Positions 16,460-24,951 of a DNA stretch of 64,000 bases are shown here, in pieces. How positions within the stretch are numbered: the stretch's first letter is position 1; the number at the start of each line of letters is the position of its first letter. The notes beneath the pieces were generated by a model. It was not told the origin of the DNA and did no database searches. It worked only from the letters and a program-made list of their open reading frames with translations. The DNA lies in contig CAZSAT010000021.1 in NCBI GenBank assembly GCA_964604675.1, positions 14,457 to 78,456 on the forward strand, in the 5' to 3' direction. Origin of the DNA: CAZSAT01 sp964604675 (GTDB lineage: Bacteria > Myxococcota_A > UBA796 > CAJQPC01). Both the position numbers and the translations under genes were made by a program.

Positions 16460-16512
16460 CTGAACGGATAGACAGTAATCTGAACAGAACAACAGCGAAT
16501 CAGCTGTTCAGG
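16460..16512 (+). promoter_or_regulatory. Three CTGAAC/GTTCAG sites resembling myxobacterial LexA boxes
   Basis: CTGAAC occurs at 16460-16465 and 16480-16485 (20 bp apart). GTTCAG is at 16506-16511, so 16480-16487 and 16504-16511 form an 8-bp inverted repeat. Against the Myxococcus LexA consensus as I recall it (CTRHAMRYBYGTTCAGS) the three 17-mers match at about 15, 13 and 14 positions. They lie 17-68 bp before the ATG of the small membrane protein. Confidence 0.45.
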
Positions 16513-16527
16513 ACAGGAGCTGAAACC

Positions 16528-16722
16528 ATGCTGAACCCGATCCACATCGACCTGCTCTTCACCGTCGCCGCCTGCGCTTCCCTCCTCGGCTTCTTCGTCG
16601 CCACCCTGGCGCTTGTGCCCTGGGGCCCCCAGGAGCTGCGGCACACCGAAGCCGAGCTGCGCGATGCCGCGCGGGCCCTGGTGCCGACGGCGATGCCGCT
16701 GCGCGCCCGTCGCGCGGCCTAG
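16528..16722 (+). CDS. 64-residue single-span membrane protein
   Basis: ATG at 16528 with GGAG at 16516-16519. The first 35 residues contain one long hydrophobic helix (IDLLFTVAACASLLGFFVATLALV). An amphipathic, Arg-rich cytosolic tail follows (ELRHTEAELRDAARALVP, ending PLRARRAA). It shares its upstream region with the WYL operon and has LexA-box-like sites directly upstream. The size, topology and promoter position recall SOS-induced membrane peptides such as TisB, but no sequence similarity is claimed. Confidence 0.6.
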   Translation: MLNPIHIDLLFTVAACASLLGFFVATLALVPWGPQELRHTEAELRDAARALVPTAMPLRARRAA

Positions 16723-16756
16723 ATCACCAATCAGGCCATCTCGAGTCGCATGCTTG

Positions 16757-17125
16757 CTACCAGACGGGGTCGCCCTCGGTGAGCTGCGGGAAGACCACGC
16801 CGCTCACGTCGCCGCTCTCGAAGCTGAACGCCAGCCGCGCTTCTTCGAGTGACGGGCCGAAGGTCACGGTGCTGCTGCGGGCGTTGGCCAGCTCCTCGTC
16901 GAGGATCACCGTCAGCGCGTTGCCCGACTGGCCGCCGTACACCGTGTCCGGCTGAGGATCCGGCGGCAGGTAGGCCACCAGGATCTCGTCCACGAAGATC
17001 CGGGCCTCCTCCGGGTAGAGGACCAGCCACGTGTCGCACGCGGGGTCGTAGTGGGCGACGGTGGATCGAAGCTCGCAGGTCACCTCACCATCGACGCAGG
17101 CGGAGAGGGTCCAGAGCCACAACAC
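16757..17125 (-). CDS. Small lipoprotein of unknown function
   Basis: 122 residues from a GTG at 17125. VLWLWTLSAC forms a short lipoprotein signal with lipobox L-S-A-C. The mature part has further cysteines (EVTCEL, DPACDTW) and is beta-rich (FVDEILVAYLPP, ALTVILDEEL, VTFGPSLEEARLAFSF). No family is recognised. It is divergent from leuS, with 65 bp between the start codons. Confidence 0.6.
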   Translation of the reverse strand: MLWLWTLSACVDGEVTCELRSTVAHYDPACDTWLVLYPEEARIFVDEILVAYLPPDPQPDTVYGGQSGNALTVILDEELANARSSTVTFGPSLEEARLAFSFESGDVSGVVFPQLTEGDPVW

Positions 17126-17190
17126 GGGGCCAGCGTACCCCTTGACGCAGGCGATCGACGGGGTACGTCGGCACAGAGCATGGAGACGTG

Positions 17191-19746
17191 ATGCACCGCT
17201 ACGACCCCGCCAGCTTCGAGAAGGACTGGCAGACGTACTGGGAGGCGGAGAAGACCTTCGCCGCACCCACCGACCCGGCCGCCTGGGGAAAGCCCAAGTA
17301 CTACACGCTCGGCATGTTCCCGTACCCGAGCGGCTCCGGGCTGCACGTGGGCCACCCCGAGAGCTACACCGCGCTCGACATCGTCGCTCGCTACAAGCGC
17401 ATGAAGGGCTTCAACGTGCTCAACCCGATGGGGTGGGACGCCTTCGGCCTGCCGGCAGAGCGCGCGGCGGTGCGGGAGGGCCGGCACCCGGCCGACATCA
17501 CCCGCGAGAACATCGACAACTTTCGCCAGCAGCTGAAGGCCCTGGGCTTCAGCTACGACTGGGACCGGGAGATCTCCACCTCGAGCGTGGACTACTACCG
17601 CTGGACCCAGTGGATCTTCCTGAAGCTGCACGAACAAGGCCTGGCCTACATGGCCGATGTGCCCGTGAACTGGTGCCCGGCGCTCGGCACGGTGCTCGCC
17701 AACGAAGAGGTGCAGGACGGGCGCTACGTGGAGACCGGCGACCTGGTCGAGCGCCGGAACATGAAGCAGTGGATGTTGCGCATCACCGCGTACGCCCAGC
17801 GGCTGCTCGACGACCTGGAGGGCCTGGACTGGCCCGCCGGTGTGCTCGAGATGCAGCGCCAGTGGATCGGCCGGTCCGAAGGCGCCGAAGTGCGCTTCGG
17901 GATCGACGGCCACAGCGACGGGTTCTTGGTCTACACCACGCGCCCCGACACCCTGTTCGGCGCCACGTACTGCGTGCTCTCACCGGAGCACCCGCTGGTC
18001 GATGCGGTCACCACCGCGGAGCAGCGCGCGGACGTCGAAGCCTACGTGAAGCAGGCTCGAAACCGCTCGGATCTGGACCGCCAGGTCGCCGCCGAGAAGG
18101 AGAAGACCGGTGTCTTCACCGGCGCCTACGCGGTCAACCCGGTGAACCAGGAGCGCGTGCCGATCTGGATCGCGGACTACGTGCTGATGTCGTACGGGAC
18201 CGGCGCGATCATGGCCGTGCCGGCTCACGACGAGCGCGACCACGCCTTCGCGTCCAAGTTCGGCCTGGAGATCCGGCAGGTCATCGCCCCGCGCGATGGC
18301 AGGGCGATCGACGTGCAGTCCGAGGCCTGGACCAGCAAGGACGGCGTGGCGGTCAACTCGGGCGCGTTCGACGGCTCGGACTTCGCCGCCTTCTTCCCGG
18401 CCATCGTGGCCTGGCTGGAAGAGCGCGGCGTGGGCGAGAAGAAGGTCAACTTCAAGCTGCGCGACTGGCTGTTCTCGCGCCAGCGGTACTGGGGCGAGCC
18501 CTTCCCGATCCTGCACGGCCCCAACGGCGAGATGACCACGGTCACGGCGGCCGAGCTGCCGGTGGAGCTGCCGCACCTCGACGCCTTCAAGCCCACCGAG
18601 GACGGGCGGCCCCCCCTGGCCCGCGCGAGCGACTGGATGGAGGTCGAGCGCGACGGTGCGACCTGGACCCGCGAGACCAACACGATGCCGCAGTGGGCCG
18701 GCTCGTGCTGGTACTACCTGCGGTACATGGACGCGGCCAACACGGAGCTGCCGTTCTCGCCGGAGGCCGAGCGCTACTGGGGGCCGGTCGACCTCTACAT
18801 CGGTGGCGTGGAGCACGCCGTGTTGCACCTGCTCTACGCGCGGTTCTGGCACAAGGTGCTCTACGACTGTGGCCTGGTGCACACGGTCGAGCCGTTCCAG
18901 AAGCTGTTCAACCAGGGCATGATCCTGGCCTACAGCTACAAGGACGCCGACGGCAAGTACTACCGCCCCCTCGAGGTGGAGGAGGCCGAGGCGGGCGCCT
19001 GGCGGGTCAAGGACAGCAAGAAGTCCGTGACCACGCAGATCGAGAAGATGTCGAAGTCCAAGTACAACGTCGTCAACCCCAACGACGTGGTGCGCGACTA
19101 CGGCGCCGACGCGCTGCGGCTCTACGAGATGTTCATGGGTCCGCTGGAACAGGTGAAGCCCTGGCAGATGTCCGGCGTGGACGGCGTGTACCGCTTCCTG
19201 GCGCGGGTGTGGCGGGTCTTCATCGACGACGAGACCGGCGCCATCCGGAGCTCGATCGGTGACCACCCCGTCGACCGTGAGCTCAACCGTTCCCTGCACA
19301 CCGTCATCAAGAGCGTGTCCGAAGGCATCGAGGATCTGAGGTTCAACACGCCGATCAGCCGGATGATGGAGTTCATCAAGCTGGCCCAGTCGCGGAAGGT
19401 GCTGTCCCGCGAGGTGGTCGAGACCTTCACGCTGGTGTTGTCGCCCTACGCGCCTCACCTGAGCGAGGAGATCTGGAAGCGACTCGGCCACGACCGCACG
19501 CTGGCGTACGAGCCGTGGCCAGCCTGGGACGTGGCCGCACTGGCCGAGGACCTGGCCAAGTACGTGATCCAGGTGAAGGGCAAGGTGCGCGGGCAGGTCG
19601 AGCTCCCGAAGGAGGCCGACAAGGCCGCCGTCCTGGCCGCAGCGCGCGCCGTTCCGAACGTGGCCAAGCACCTCGAGGGCACGGTCGTCGTCAAAGAGAT
19701 CGTGGTACCGGGCCGCTTGGTGAATCTGGTGGTGAAGCCGGCGTGA
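17191..19746 (+). CDS. leuS: Leucyl-tRNA synthetase
   Basis: 851 residues, full length for bacterial LeuRS. The class I signatures are HVGH within PYPSGSGLHVGHPESY and KMSKS within IEKMSKSKYNVVNPND. The CP1 editing domain shows TGAIMAVPAHDERD, and the anticodon-binding and C-terminal domains follow. It attaches leucine to tRNA-Leu and hydrolyses mischarged products. ATG at 17191 is favoured over the GTG at 17188 because GGAGA lies five bases upstream. Confidence 0.98.
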   Translation: MHRYDPASFEKDWQTYWEAEKTFAAPTDPAAWGKPKYYTLGMFPYPSGSGLHVGHPESYTALDIVARYKRMKGFNVLNPMGWDAFGLPAERAAVREGRHPADITRENIDNFRQQLKALGFSYDWDREISTSSVDYYRWTQWIFLKLHEQGLAYMADVPVNWCPALGTVLANEEVQDGRYVETGDLVERRNMKQWMLRITAYAQRLLDDLEGLDWPAGVLEMQRQWIGRSEGAEVRFGIDGHSDGFLVYTTRPDTLFGATYCVLSPEHPLVDAVTTAEQRADVEAYVKQARNRSDLDRQVAAEKEKTGVFTGAYAVNPVNQERVPIWIADYVLMSYGTGAIMAVPAHDERDHAFASKFGLEIRQVIAPRDGRAIDVQSEAWTSKDGVAVNSGAFDGSDFAAFFPAIVAWLEERGVGEKKVNFKLRDWLFSRQRYWGEPFPILHGPNGEMTTVTAAELPVELPHLDAFKPTEDGRPPLARASDWMEVERDGATWTRETNTMPQWAGSCWYYLRYMDAANTELPFSPEAERYWGPVDLYIGGVEHAVLHLLYARFWHKVLYDCGLVHTVEPFQKLFNQGMILAYSYKDADGKYYRPLEVEEAEAGAWRVKDSKKSVTTQIEKMSKSKYNVVNPNDVVRDYGADALRLYEMFMGPLEQVKPWQMSGVDGVYRFLARVWRVFIDDETGAIRSSIGDHPVDRELNRSLHTVIKSVSEGIEDLRFNTPISRMMEFIKLAQSRKVLSREVVETFTLVLSPYAPHLSEEIWKRLGHDRTLAYEPWPAWDVAALAEDLAKYVIQVKGKVRGQVELPKEADKAAVLAAARAVPNVAKHLEGTVVVKEIVVPGRLVNLVVKPA

Positions 19747-19755
19747 AGGTCTGAT

Positions 19756-19775
19756 ACTCTTGCCATGTCAAGAGT
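19756..19775. promoter_or_regulatory. 7-bp perfect inverted repeat between leuS and next gene
   Basis: ACTCTTG (19756-19762) and CAAGAGT (19769-19775) flank a 6-base loop. The GGAG ribosome site of the next gene begins two bases later. It could be an operator, a weak leuS transcript end (no T-tract), or an RNA hairpin affecting initiation at 19787. Confidence 0.4.
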
Positions 19776-19786
19776 CGGAGCAGCGC

Positions 19787-22714
19787 GTGAACCCAGCGGT
19801 CGATCCCTTCACCCCGCTGTTGAACCTCGTGCAGCGCTACAAGCGCGACGTGCACCGCCTCTCCGATCCGGCGAGTGAAGACGACCTGCGGAGCGCCGAG
19901 GCGCACCTGGGAACGCTGTTGCCGCTGGAGCTCAAGGGCTTCCTGCGTCGATGGAACGGCGGCGATCTGTTCCGTGGCGCCTTGCACCTTCGCGCAGCGC
20001 ACGAGCTGGCGTCCCCGAGCGAGGAGCGTCGCGAGCTGGTCGTCGTGGCCGATGGACCCGGCCCCCGCCGTTGGGCCTTCGCCCGCGATGGCCAGGGGGG
20101 CACCGTGTTCGGCGAGCTGGTCGAGGACCGGCTCGAGCCGCTGCACGACCGCTACCACCGGTGGCTGTTCGGCACGCTCCGCATCCTCGATCAGGACCTG
20201 CGGCAGGACGAGGACGCGCTGATGGCGCGCCTCGAGGTCGACCCGGACGCGGGGCCGCTCCTCCTGATGCGCGGCGAGCGTGCGCTCGCCTCGGGTGACC
20301 CGGAGACCGCGCGGTCCTGCTACCAGAAGGCCACCGCGGCAGACCCCGGCCTGGTGAGGCCGTGGCAGCGCCTGGGCGAGCTCCACCTCGTCGACGGCGA
20401 CCGGGCGCAGGGACGCTTCGCGTTGATGAAGGCGCTGCGAGCGACCCGGCTGCCCACCGCCTACCCCGGCCTCGCCACGATCGAGGCGGGCGTGCTGCGC
20501 ACCCTGGGGGGGCTGTTTCCCGACGGGGACGAGACCTGGGAGCGCGAGCTCTCGAGCTTCCTGGAGGAGCGCGTGCTGGACGTGCGCTCCGAGGGCGGCC
20601 TGGAGCTGTACCGGGCGGCCGCCGTGGAGCGGGTTCGCGTGGTGCTCGCCCGAGGGGATCGATCGGCGGCCAGCACCAGCTGCGTCGAAGCGCTCGAGCG
20701 TGCCAAGGCCTTTGCGCTCCGGCGTGCTGCCGAGCTGGCGGATCTCCGACTGCTGCACGTTCGCCTGCTCACCCAGCTCGGCCGGCACGATGCGGCGGAA
20801 CGCGAGCTGCGCACCCTCCGCGACCACGATCAGCCAGAGGTGCGCGGCCGGGCCCTCGTCGCGCTCGGACGCATCGTCGTCGCTCGGCAGGAGCGGTGGG
20901 GTGAGAGCGTCTTGACGGAGGCCCTCTCCTTGCCGCTGGACGACCGTGACGCCTGCGAGGCCCGCATCCTGCTCGCCGCCAGGTTGGTCGCCCTCGCCCG
21001 CCTCGACGAGGCGGGCGAGCTGCTGTCCCAGGCCGATGCGCTGGCCGTGCGCAGCCACCTGTCCGTCCTGCAGGGTGAGGTGTGCCTCGCGCTCGGGGAC
21101 CTGGCGCGCGCCGCGCGGGACACGGACGCGGCGCTGCGCGGCTGGGAAGCCGCCCTCGACCGTGGCCTCGAGGCGCGCGACGGCGAGCTTCGCCTGCGCG
21201 CGACGCTGCGACTGGGGGATCTCGCCGTGCTCCGCGGGGACACCCAGAGCGCTGTGCTCGCGTGGCAGGAGGCTGCCCAGGGCTTCGCGGACCTCGAGCT
21301 GCCGCTGAGGGAGGCCTGGGCCCTGACCCGCATGCTGCAGCTGGCCCCCAACGACGAGGTCGAGCGCCGTGCCCGCGCCCTCTTCCGGGAGGCAGAGCTC
21401 GCGGCGGGCATCGCGTCGCTCGACGGCGCGACGGGCGGTGGCCTGGCGTCGCTGCCGTGGCGCATCGAGGCCTGTGCCCGGTACGCGCGGGAGCGCCACG
21501 AGGCCCAGCGGGCGCGGCCGCCGCTTCGGCGCCCCGATGCCGAGCGCCCGGAGCGTCGACTCGAAGCCCACCGCGTGGCGATCGCCGCGTCGGACGCCGG
21601 GGTCGTGCAGGCCCTCGGCGACGAGCTGGCCGCCCTGGGCACGGCCTTGGAACGATCGGGCGCCCGCTCGCTGGATCCCGAGGTGACCAGCTTCATGGCT
21701 TGCGCCGACCTGCTGGCCTCCCACAAGAGCCTGGACGCAGCCAACCACCTCCTGGCGCGTCTCAACGCGCAGAACCTGCCCGAGATCCCGCTGGCGTCGC
21801 TGAAGGGGAGCATCACACGCTCACCGAACGCGCTCGTGGTCGACGGCCTGCTGGAGCGGATCGAGAAGCCCGACGATCCACGCGTGACCGCGCTCGCCGC
21901 GGAGATCCTCGGCTGGCGTCGCGAGCGTGCAGCCGTCGCTCCGCTGCGCGCGCTGCTCGCTCCCGAGAACAGCCGTCCGGTGCGCCGCGCGGCGGTCGTC
22001 GCCCTGGGGCGGATCGGCGACATCACCGTGACCGACGAGCTGGTTCCACTGATGGACGAGCTGGCCGAAGAGGTGGCCATCGCTCTGCTGCTGCTGGGGG
22101 ACCGCAGGGGGGTGGACCTCCATGCGCAGGCGCTCGCCGCAGGTGACGACAAGCTCGCTCGCTCGCCCGGCGAGATCGTCGGCCGCTACGGTGGACCGGC
22201 GTACATGCTGCTGCTGGTGAACTCGGCTGGCGGTGCCGGCCCGCGGGCCCTCGGCGCGCTGCAGGGCCTGGGCTACCTCGGGAGCGCCAACCACCGGGTG
22301 ATCGATCGGCTCATCGGTGCGCTCGAGGACCGGGACCGGCGTCTGGCGGGCGTGGCCTGCACAGCGCTCGAGATCATCACGGGCCACCGTGAGGACCCCG
22401 AGGAGCCGGGCGTGCAGGCGCGCTGGTGCCGCTGGTGGGAAGACCACGGCCACCACTTCCGCGACGGCGTGCGCTACCGGAACGGTCAGCCACACAGCGC
22501 CGCGCTGCTCGTCGATCGGCTCGCGCACGACGACGTGCTGGTGCGTCGGTCCAGCTACGACGAGCTCGTCATCACCACCGGGGAGAGCCTGCCCTTCGAC
22601 GCCGACGGGCCCTGGCGCGTGCAGGTGGCGCACCTGGCCGGGTGGCGCGCGTGGTGTGAGCGCACGCGGCCGGACGCCGGCACGTGGACCTTCGATGGGC
22701 ACCCGATCGGCTGA
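19787..22714 (+). CDS. SMI1/KNR4-TPR-HEAT multi-domain protein
   Basis: 975 residues, starting at GTG 19787 with GGAG six bases upstream. Residues about 20-110 look like an SMI1/KNR4 (SUKH) domain (DDLRSAEAHLGTLLPLELKGFLRRWNGG). Residues 120-560 are a long series of TPR-like helical pairs (RGERALASGDPETARSCYQKATAADP; LRLGDLAVLRGDTQSAVLAW). Residues 620-900 are HEAT-like (VTALAAEILGWRRERAAVAPLRALL; VRRAAVVALGRIG). The C-terminus is Trp-rich. No catalytic motif is visible. SUKH proteins are often immunity proteins against secreted toxins, but a solenoid fusion of this size is more likely a scaffold. Function unknown. Confidence 0.7.
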   Translation: MNPAVDPFTPLLNLVQRYKRDVHRLSDPASEDDLRSAEAHLGTLLPLELKGFLRRWNGGDLFRGALHLRAAHELASPSEERRELVVVADGPGPRRWAFARDGQGGTVFGELVEDRLEPLHDRYHRWLFGTLRILDQDLRQDEDALMARLEVDPDAGPLLLMRGERALASGDPETARSCYQKATAADPGLVRPWQRLGELHLVDGDRAQGRFALMKALRATRLPTAYPGLATIEAGVLRTLGGLFPDGDETWERELSSFLEERVLDVRSEGGLELYRAAAVERVRVVLARGDRSAASTSCVEALERAKAFALRRAAELADLRLLHVRLLTQLGRHDAAERELRTLRDHDQPEVRGRALVALGRIVVARQERWGESVLTEALSLPLDDRDACEARILLAARLVALARLDEAGELLSQADALAVRSHLSVLQGEVCLALGDLARAARDTDAALRGWEAALDRGLEARDGELRLRATLRLGDLAVLRGDTQSAVLAWQEAAQGFADLELPLREAWALTRMLQLAPNDEVERRARALFREAELAAGIASLDGATGGGLASLPWRIEACARYARERHEAQRARPPLRRPDAERPERRLEAHRVAIAASDAGVVQALGDELAALGTALERSGARSLDPEVTSFMACADLLASHKSLDAANHLLARLNAQNLPEIPLASLKGSITRSPNALVVDGLLERIEKPDDPRVTALAAEILGWRRERAAVAPLRALLAPENSRPVRRAAVVALGRIGDITVTDELVPLMDELAEEVAIALLLLGDRRGVDLHAQALAAGDDKLARSPGEIVGRYGGPAYMLLLVNSAGGAGPRALGALQGLGYLGSANHRVIDRLIGALEDRDRRLAGVACTALEIITGHREDPEEPGVQARWCRWWEDHGHHFRDGVRYRNGQPHSAALLVDRLAHDDVLVRRSSYDELVITTGESLPFDADGPWRVQVAHLAGWRAWCERTRPDAGTWTFDGHPIG

Positions 22715-22759
22715 CGCCGCGCTGGATGGGGTGGTAGCATCCGGTTCACGGAGGCCCCC

Positions 22760-23329
22760 ATGGACCCGCGTCTTCGCTCGATCGTGGAGATCGAGACGCT
22801 GCACGAGATCCTCGAAGAGCTCGACTACTACAAGCTGTTGAAGCTCACGCCCGACGCCGACTCGGGCGACATCGACCCCGCCTACCGGGCGGAGGCGCGC
22901 CGGCTCCATCCGGACCGGTACGCGACCGTGGGCGACGCCCAGTTCCGGCGCAAGGTGAACCACGTCTACCGGGCCGTGAGCGACGCCTACCGCACGCTGC
23001 GGGACGCCGACTCCCGCCGCACCTACGACTCGGAGCTGGCCGACGGTCGGCGCCGCATGGATGCCGCCGCACGCAAGGAAGCCGAGGCCGCCGCGGCTGC
23101 AGCCGCCAACCCCGAGCTGGCCGCGCGCACCGACAAGGGCGGCAAGTACTGGAAGCTGGCCCTGCAGTGCTACCGCGACGCCGACTACACCGGCGCCGTC
23201 ATGCAGATCCAGTTCGCGCTCACCTTCGAGCCGGACAACGACGCCTTCAAGGAGTGGAAGGCCAAGTGCCAGAAGCTCGCCGAGGACAACAAGAAGGACA
23301 CCAACCCCTTCAAGCTCCGCATCGTCTGA
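22760..23329 (+). CDS. J-domain protein with TPR-like tail
   Basis: 189 residues. The J domain occupies about 22-95 (DYYKLLKLTPDADSGDIDPAYR) with the catalytic HPD tripeptide in RRLHPDRY, followed by YRTLRDADSRRTYD. There is no Gly/Phe region and no zinc-finger domain, so this is a class C J protein. An Ala-rich linker leads to a single TPR-like hairpin (YWKLALQCYRDADYTGAVMQ). It should stimulate an Hsp70 ATPase, most simply the lid-less Hsp70 encoded convergently 40 bp away. GGAGG precedes the ATG. Confidence 0.88.
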   Translation: MDPRLRSIVEIETLHEILEELDYYKLLKLTPDADSGDIDPAYRAEARRLHPDRYATVGDAQFRRKVNHVYRAVSDAYRTLRDADSRRTYDSELADGRRRMDAAARKEAEAAAAAAANPELAARTDKGGKYWKLALQCYRDADYTGAVMQIQFALTFEPDNDAFKEWKAKCQKLAEDNKKDTNPFKLRIV

Positions 23330-23369
23330 GCGCGGCCTGAGCGGGCTGGCCCGGCGCCGTCTTCGGCTG

Positions 23370-24932
23370 TCAGAAGCCCAGGTCGTCGAACTTCATGGCC
23401 TGGACCTCTTCGTCGGTGAGTCCCGATGAGGCCTCGATGCGGAGGTCGCGGGCGTTCTGGTGCTCGACGTCTTCGGCCAGCACGTTGACGATGCCGTCGG
23501 CATCGATCTCGAAGCTCACCCGCACCTTGACCTCGCCCCGCGGGGCCTCCCTCAGGCCGTCGAGCACGAACGCGCCCAGCAGCTCGTTGTCGTCGGCCAT
23601 GCGGCTCTCGCCCTGGTACACGCTGATCCGGACCTCGGTCTGGTTGTCGTGGGCGGTGTGGAAGGCCTTCACGGCGTGGGTCGGGATCGGGGTGTTCCTT
23701 GGGATCAGCACCTCGCAGAAGCCGCCCACGGTGCGCACGCCGAGGCTCTGGGGCGTGACGTCGAGGAGAACGGCGCCCGGGCCATCGTCGAGGTTGGTCA
23801 GGTTGTGGGCCTGGATGGCCGCGCCCTGGGCCACGACCTCGTCCGGGTTCATGTCGGAGTAGGCGTCGCGCCCGAAGTACTGGGCGACCGCGTGCCGGAT
23901 CAGGGGGTAGCGGGTCATGCCGCCGACGAGGATGATGTGGTCGATCTGGCTCGCGGCCATCTTGGCCAGCCCCAGGGCTTCGTCGCACACGCGCATGGTG
24001 CGCTGCACCTGCGGCATCACGAGCTTCGCGTACTCCTTCCGCGTGATGCGGTAGCTGAGCTCGAGATCCTTGCCGCTCGCATCGCGCGACAGGTTCGGCA
24101 CGTGCACCTCGACCTGGGTGGCTCGGGACAGCGCGATCTTGGCGCGCTCGGCGGCCTCCCTCAGCTTCAGGCGTGCGGTGCGGTTCTCGGTCAGGTCCAC
24201 GCCGGTCTGCCGCTCGAAGATGGCCATCAGGTGGTCGCCGAGCTGGTAGTCGAAGTCGTCGCCGCCCAGGAAGTTGTCGCCGGCCGTGCTCACCACCTCG
24301 AAGATGTCGCCGTCGAGCCGCAACACGCTGACGTCGAAGGTGCCGCCGCCCAGGTCGTAGACCAGGATGTGCTGGCGGTGGCCGCGGTTGAAGCCGTACG
24401 CGAGCGCCGCCGCCGTGGGCTCGTTGAGGATGCGCAGGCAGTCCAGTCCGGCGATCTTGGCCGCGTCCCGCGTGGCCTGGCGCTGGTGATCGTTGAAGTG
24501 TGCCGGCACGGTGATCACGGCCTTGTCCACCACCTCGCCGGTGGCCTCCTCGGCGATCCGCCTCATGTGCTGGATGACGTGGGCGCTGATCTCGGGCACG
24601 GCGTAGACCTTGCCCTGCACACGCACCCGGGCGTCCTGGTGGGGACCTTCGACGATGCCGTAGGCGGTCGAGGCCAGGACGGCCTGCACCTCGGGCGACT
24701 TGAAGCGCCGTCCGATGAGCCGCTTGGCGGACGCGACCGTGTTCTGCGGGGCGTAGATCAGCTGGCGCCGAGCGCGGTGGCCGACCGCCACGTTGCGGCC
24801 GTGCCCATAGGCCACCACCGAAGGCTGGGTGTTGTGCCCCTCCGAATCGGAGAGCACCACGGGTTCACCGTCGCGCACGATGGCGACGCAGGAGTTCGAG
24901 GTGCCCAGATCGATGCCCACCGCCAGGCTCAT
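23370..24932 (-). CDS. DnaK-type Hsp70 lacking the C-terminal lid
   Basis: 520 residues against about 610-640 for DnaK. The nucleotide-binding domain is complete (GIDLGTSNSCVAI; LRILNEPTAAALAYG; YDLGGGTFDVSVL; IILVGGMTRYPLI). The beta substrate-binding domain follows (LLDVTPQSLGVRTVGG to DADGIVNVLAED). The protein ends about 30 residues later (LTDEEVQAMKFDDLGF), so the helical lid is absent. Such Hsp70s should bind and release clients faster. It is the last gene of an operon after the pseudokinase, dtd and suhB, with a 19-bp gap, and it faces a J-protein gene. Confidence 0.9.
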   Translation of the reverse strand: MSLAVGIDLGTSNSCVAIVRDGEPVVLSDSEGHNTQPSVVAYGHGRNVAVGHRARRQLIYAPQNTVASAKRLIGRRFKSPEVQAVLASTAYGIVEGPHQDARVRVQGKVYAVPEISAHVIQHMRRIAEEATGEVVDKAVITVPAHFNDHQRQATRDAAKIAGLDCLRILNEPTAAALAYGFNRGHRQHILVYDLGGGTFDVSVLRLDGDIFEVVSTAGDNFLGGDDFDYQLGDHLMAIFERQTGVDLTENRTARLKLREAAERAKIALSRATQVEVHVPNLSRDASGKDLELSYRITRKEYAKLVMPQVQRTMRVCDEALGLAKMAASQIDHIILVGGMTRYPLIRHAVAQYFGRDAYSDMNPDEVVAQGAAIQAHNLTNLDDGPGAVLLDVTPQSLGVRTVGGFCEVLIPRNTPIPTHAVKAFHTAHDNQTEVRISVYQGESRMADDNELLGAFVLDGLREAPRGEVKVRVSFEIDADGIVNVLAEDVEHQNARDLRIEASSGLTDEEVQAMKFDDLGF

Positions 24933-24951
24933 CGCTTCCTCCGTGCCGCTC

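Noticed and set aside
23330..23369. Bidirectional terminator between the J-protein and Hsp70 genes
   Set aside because: The GC-rich repeat CGGGC-TG-GCCCG has a two-base loop and no T-tract, so it is not a convincing terminator.
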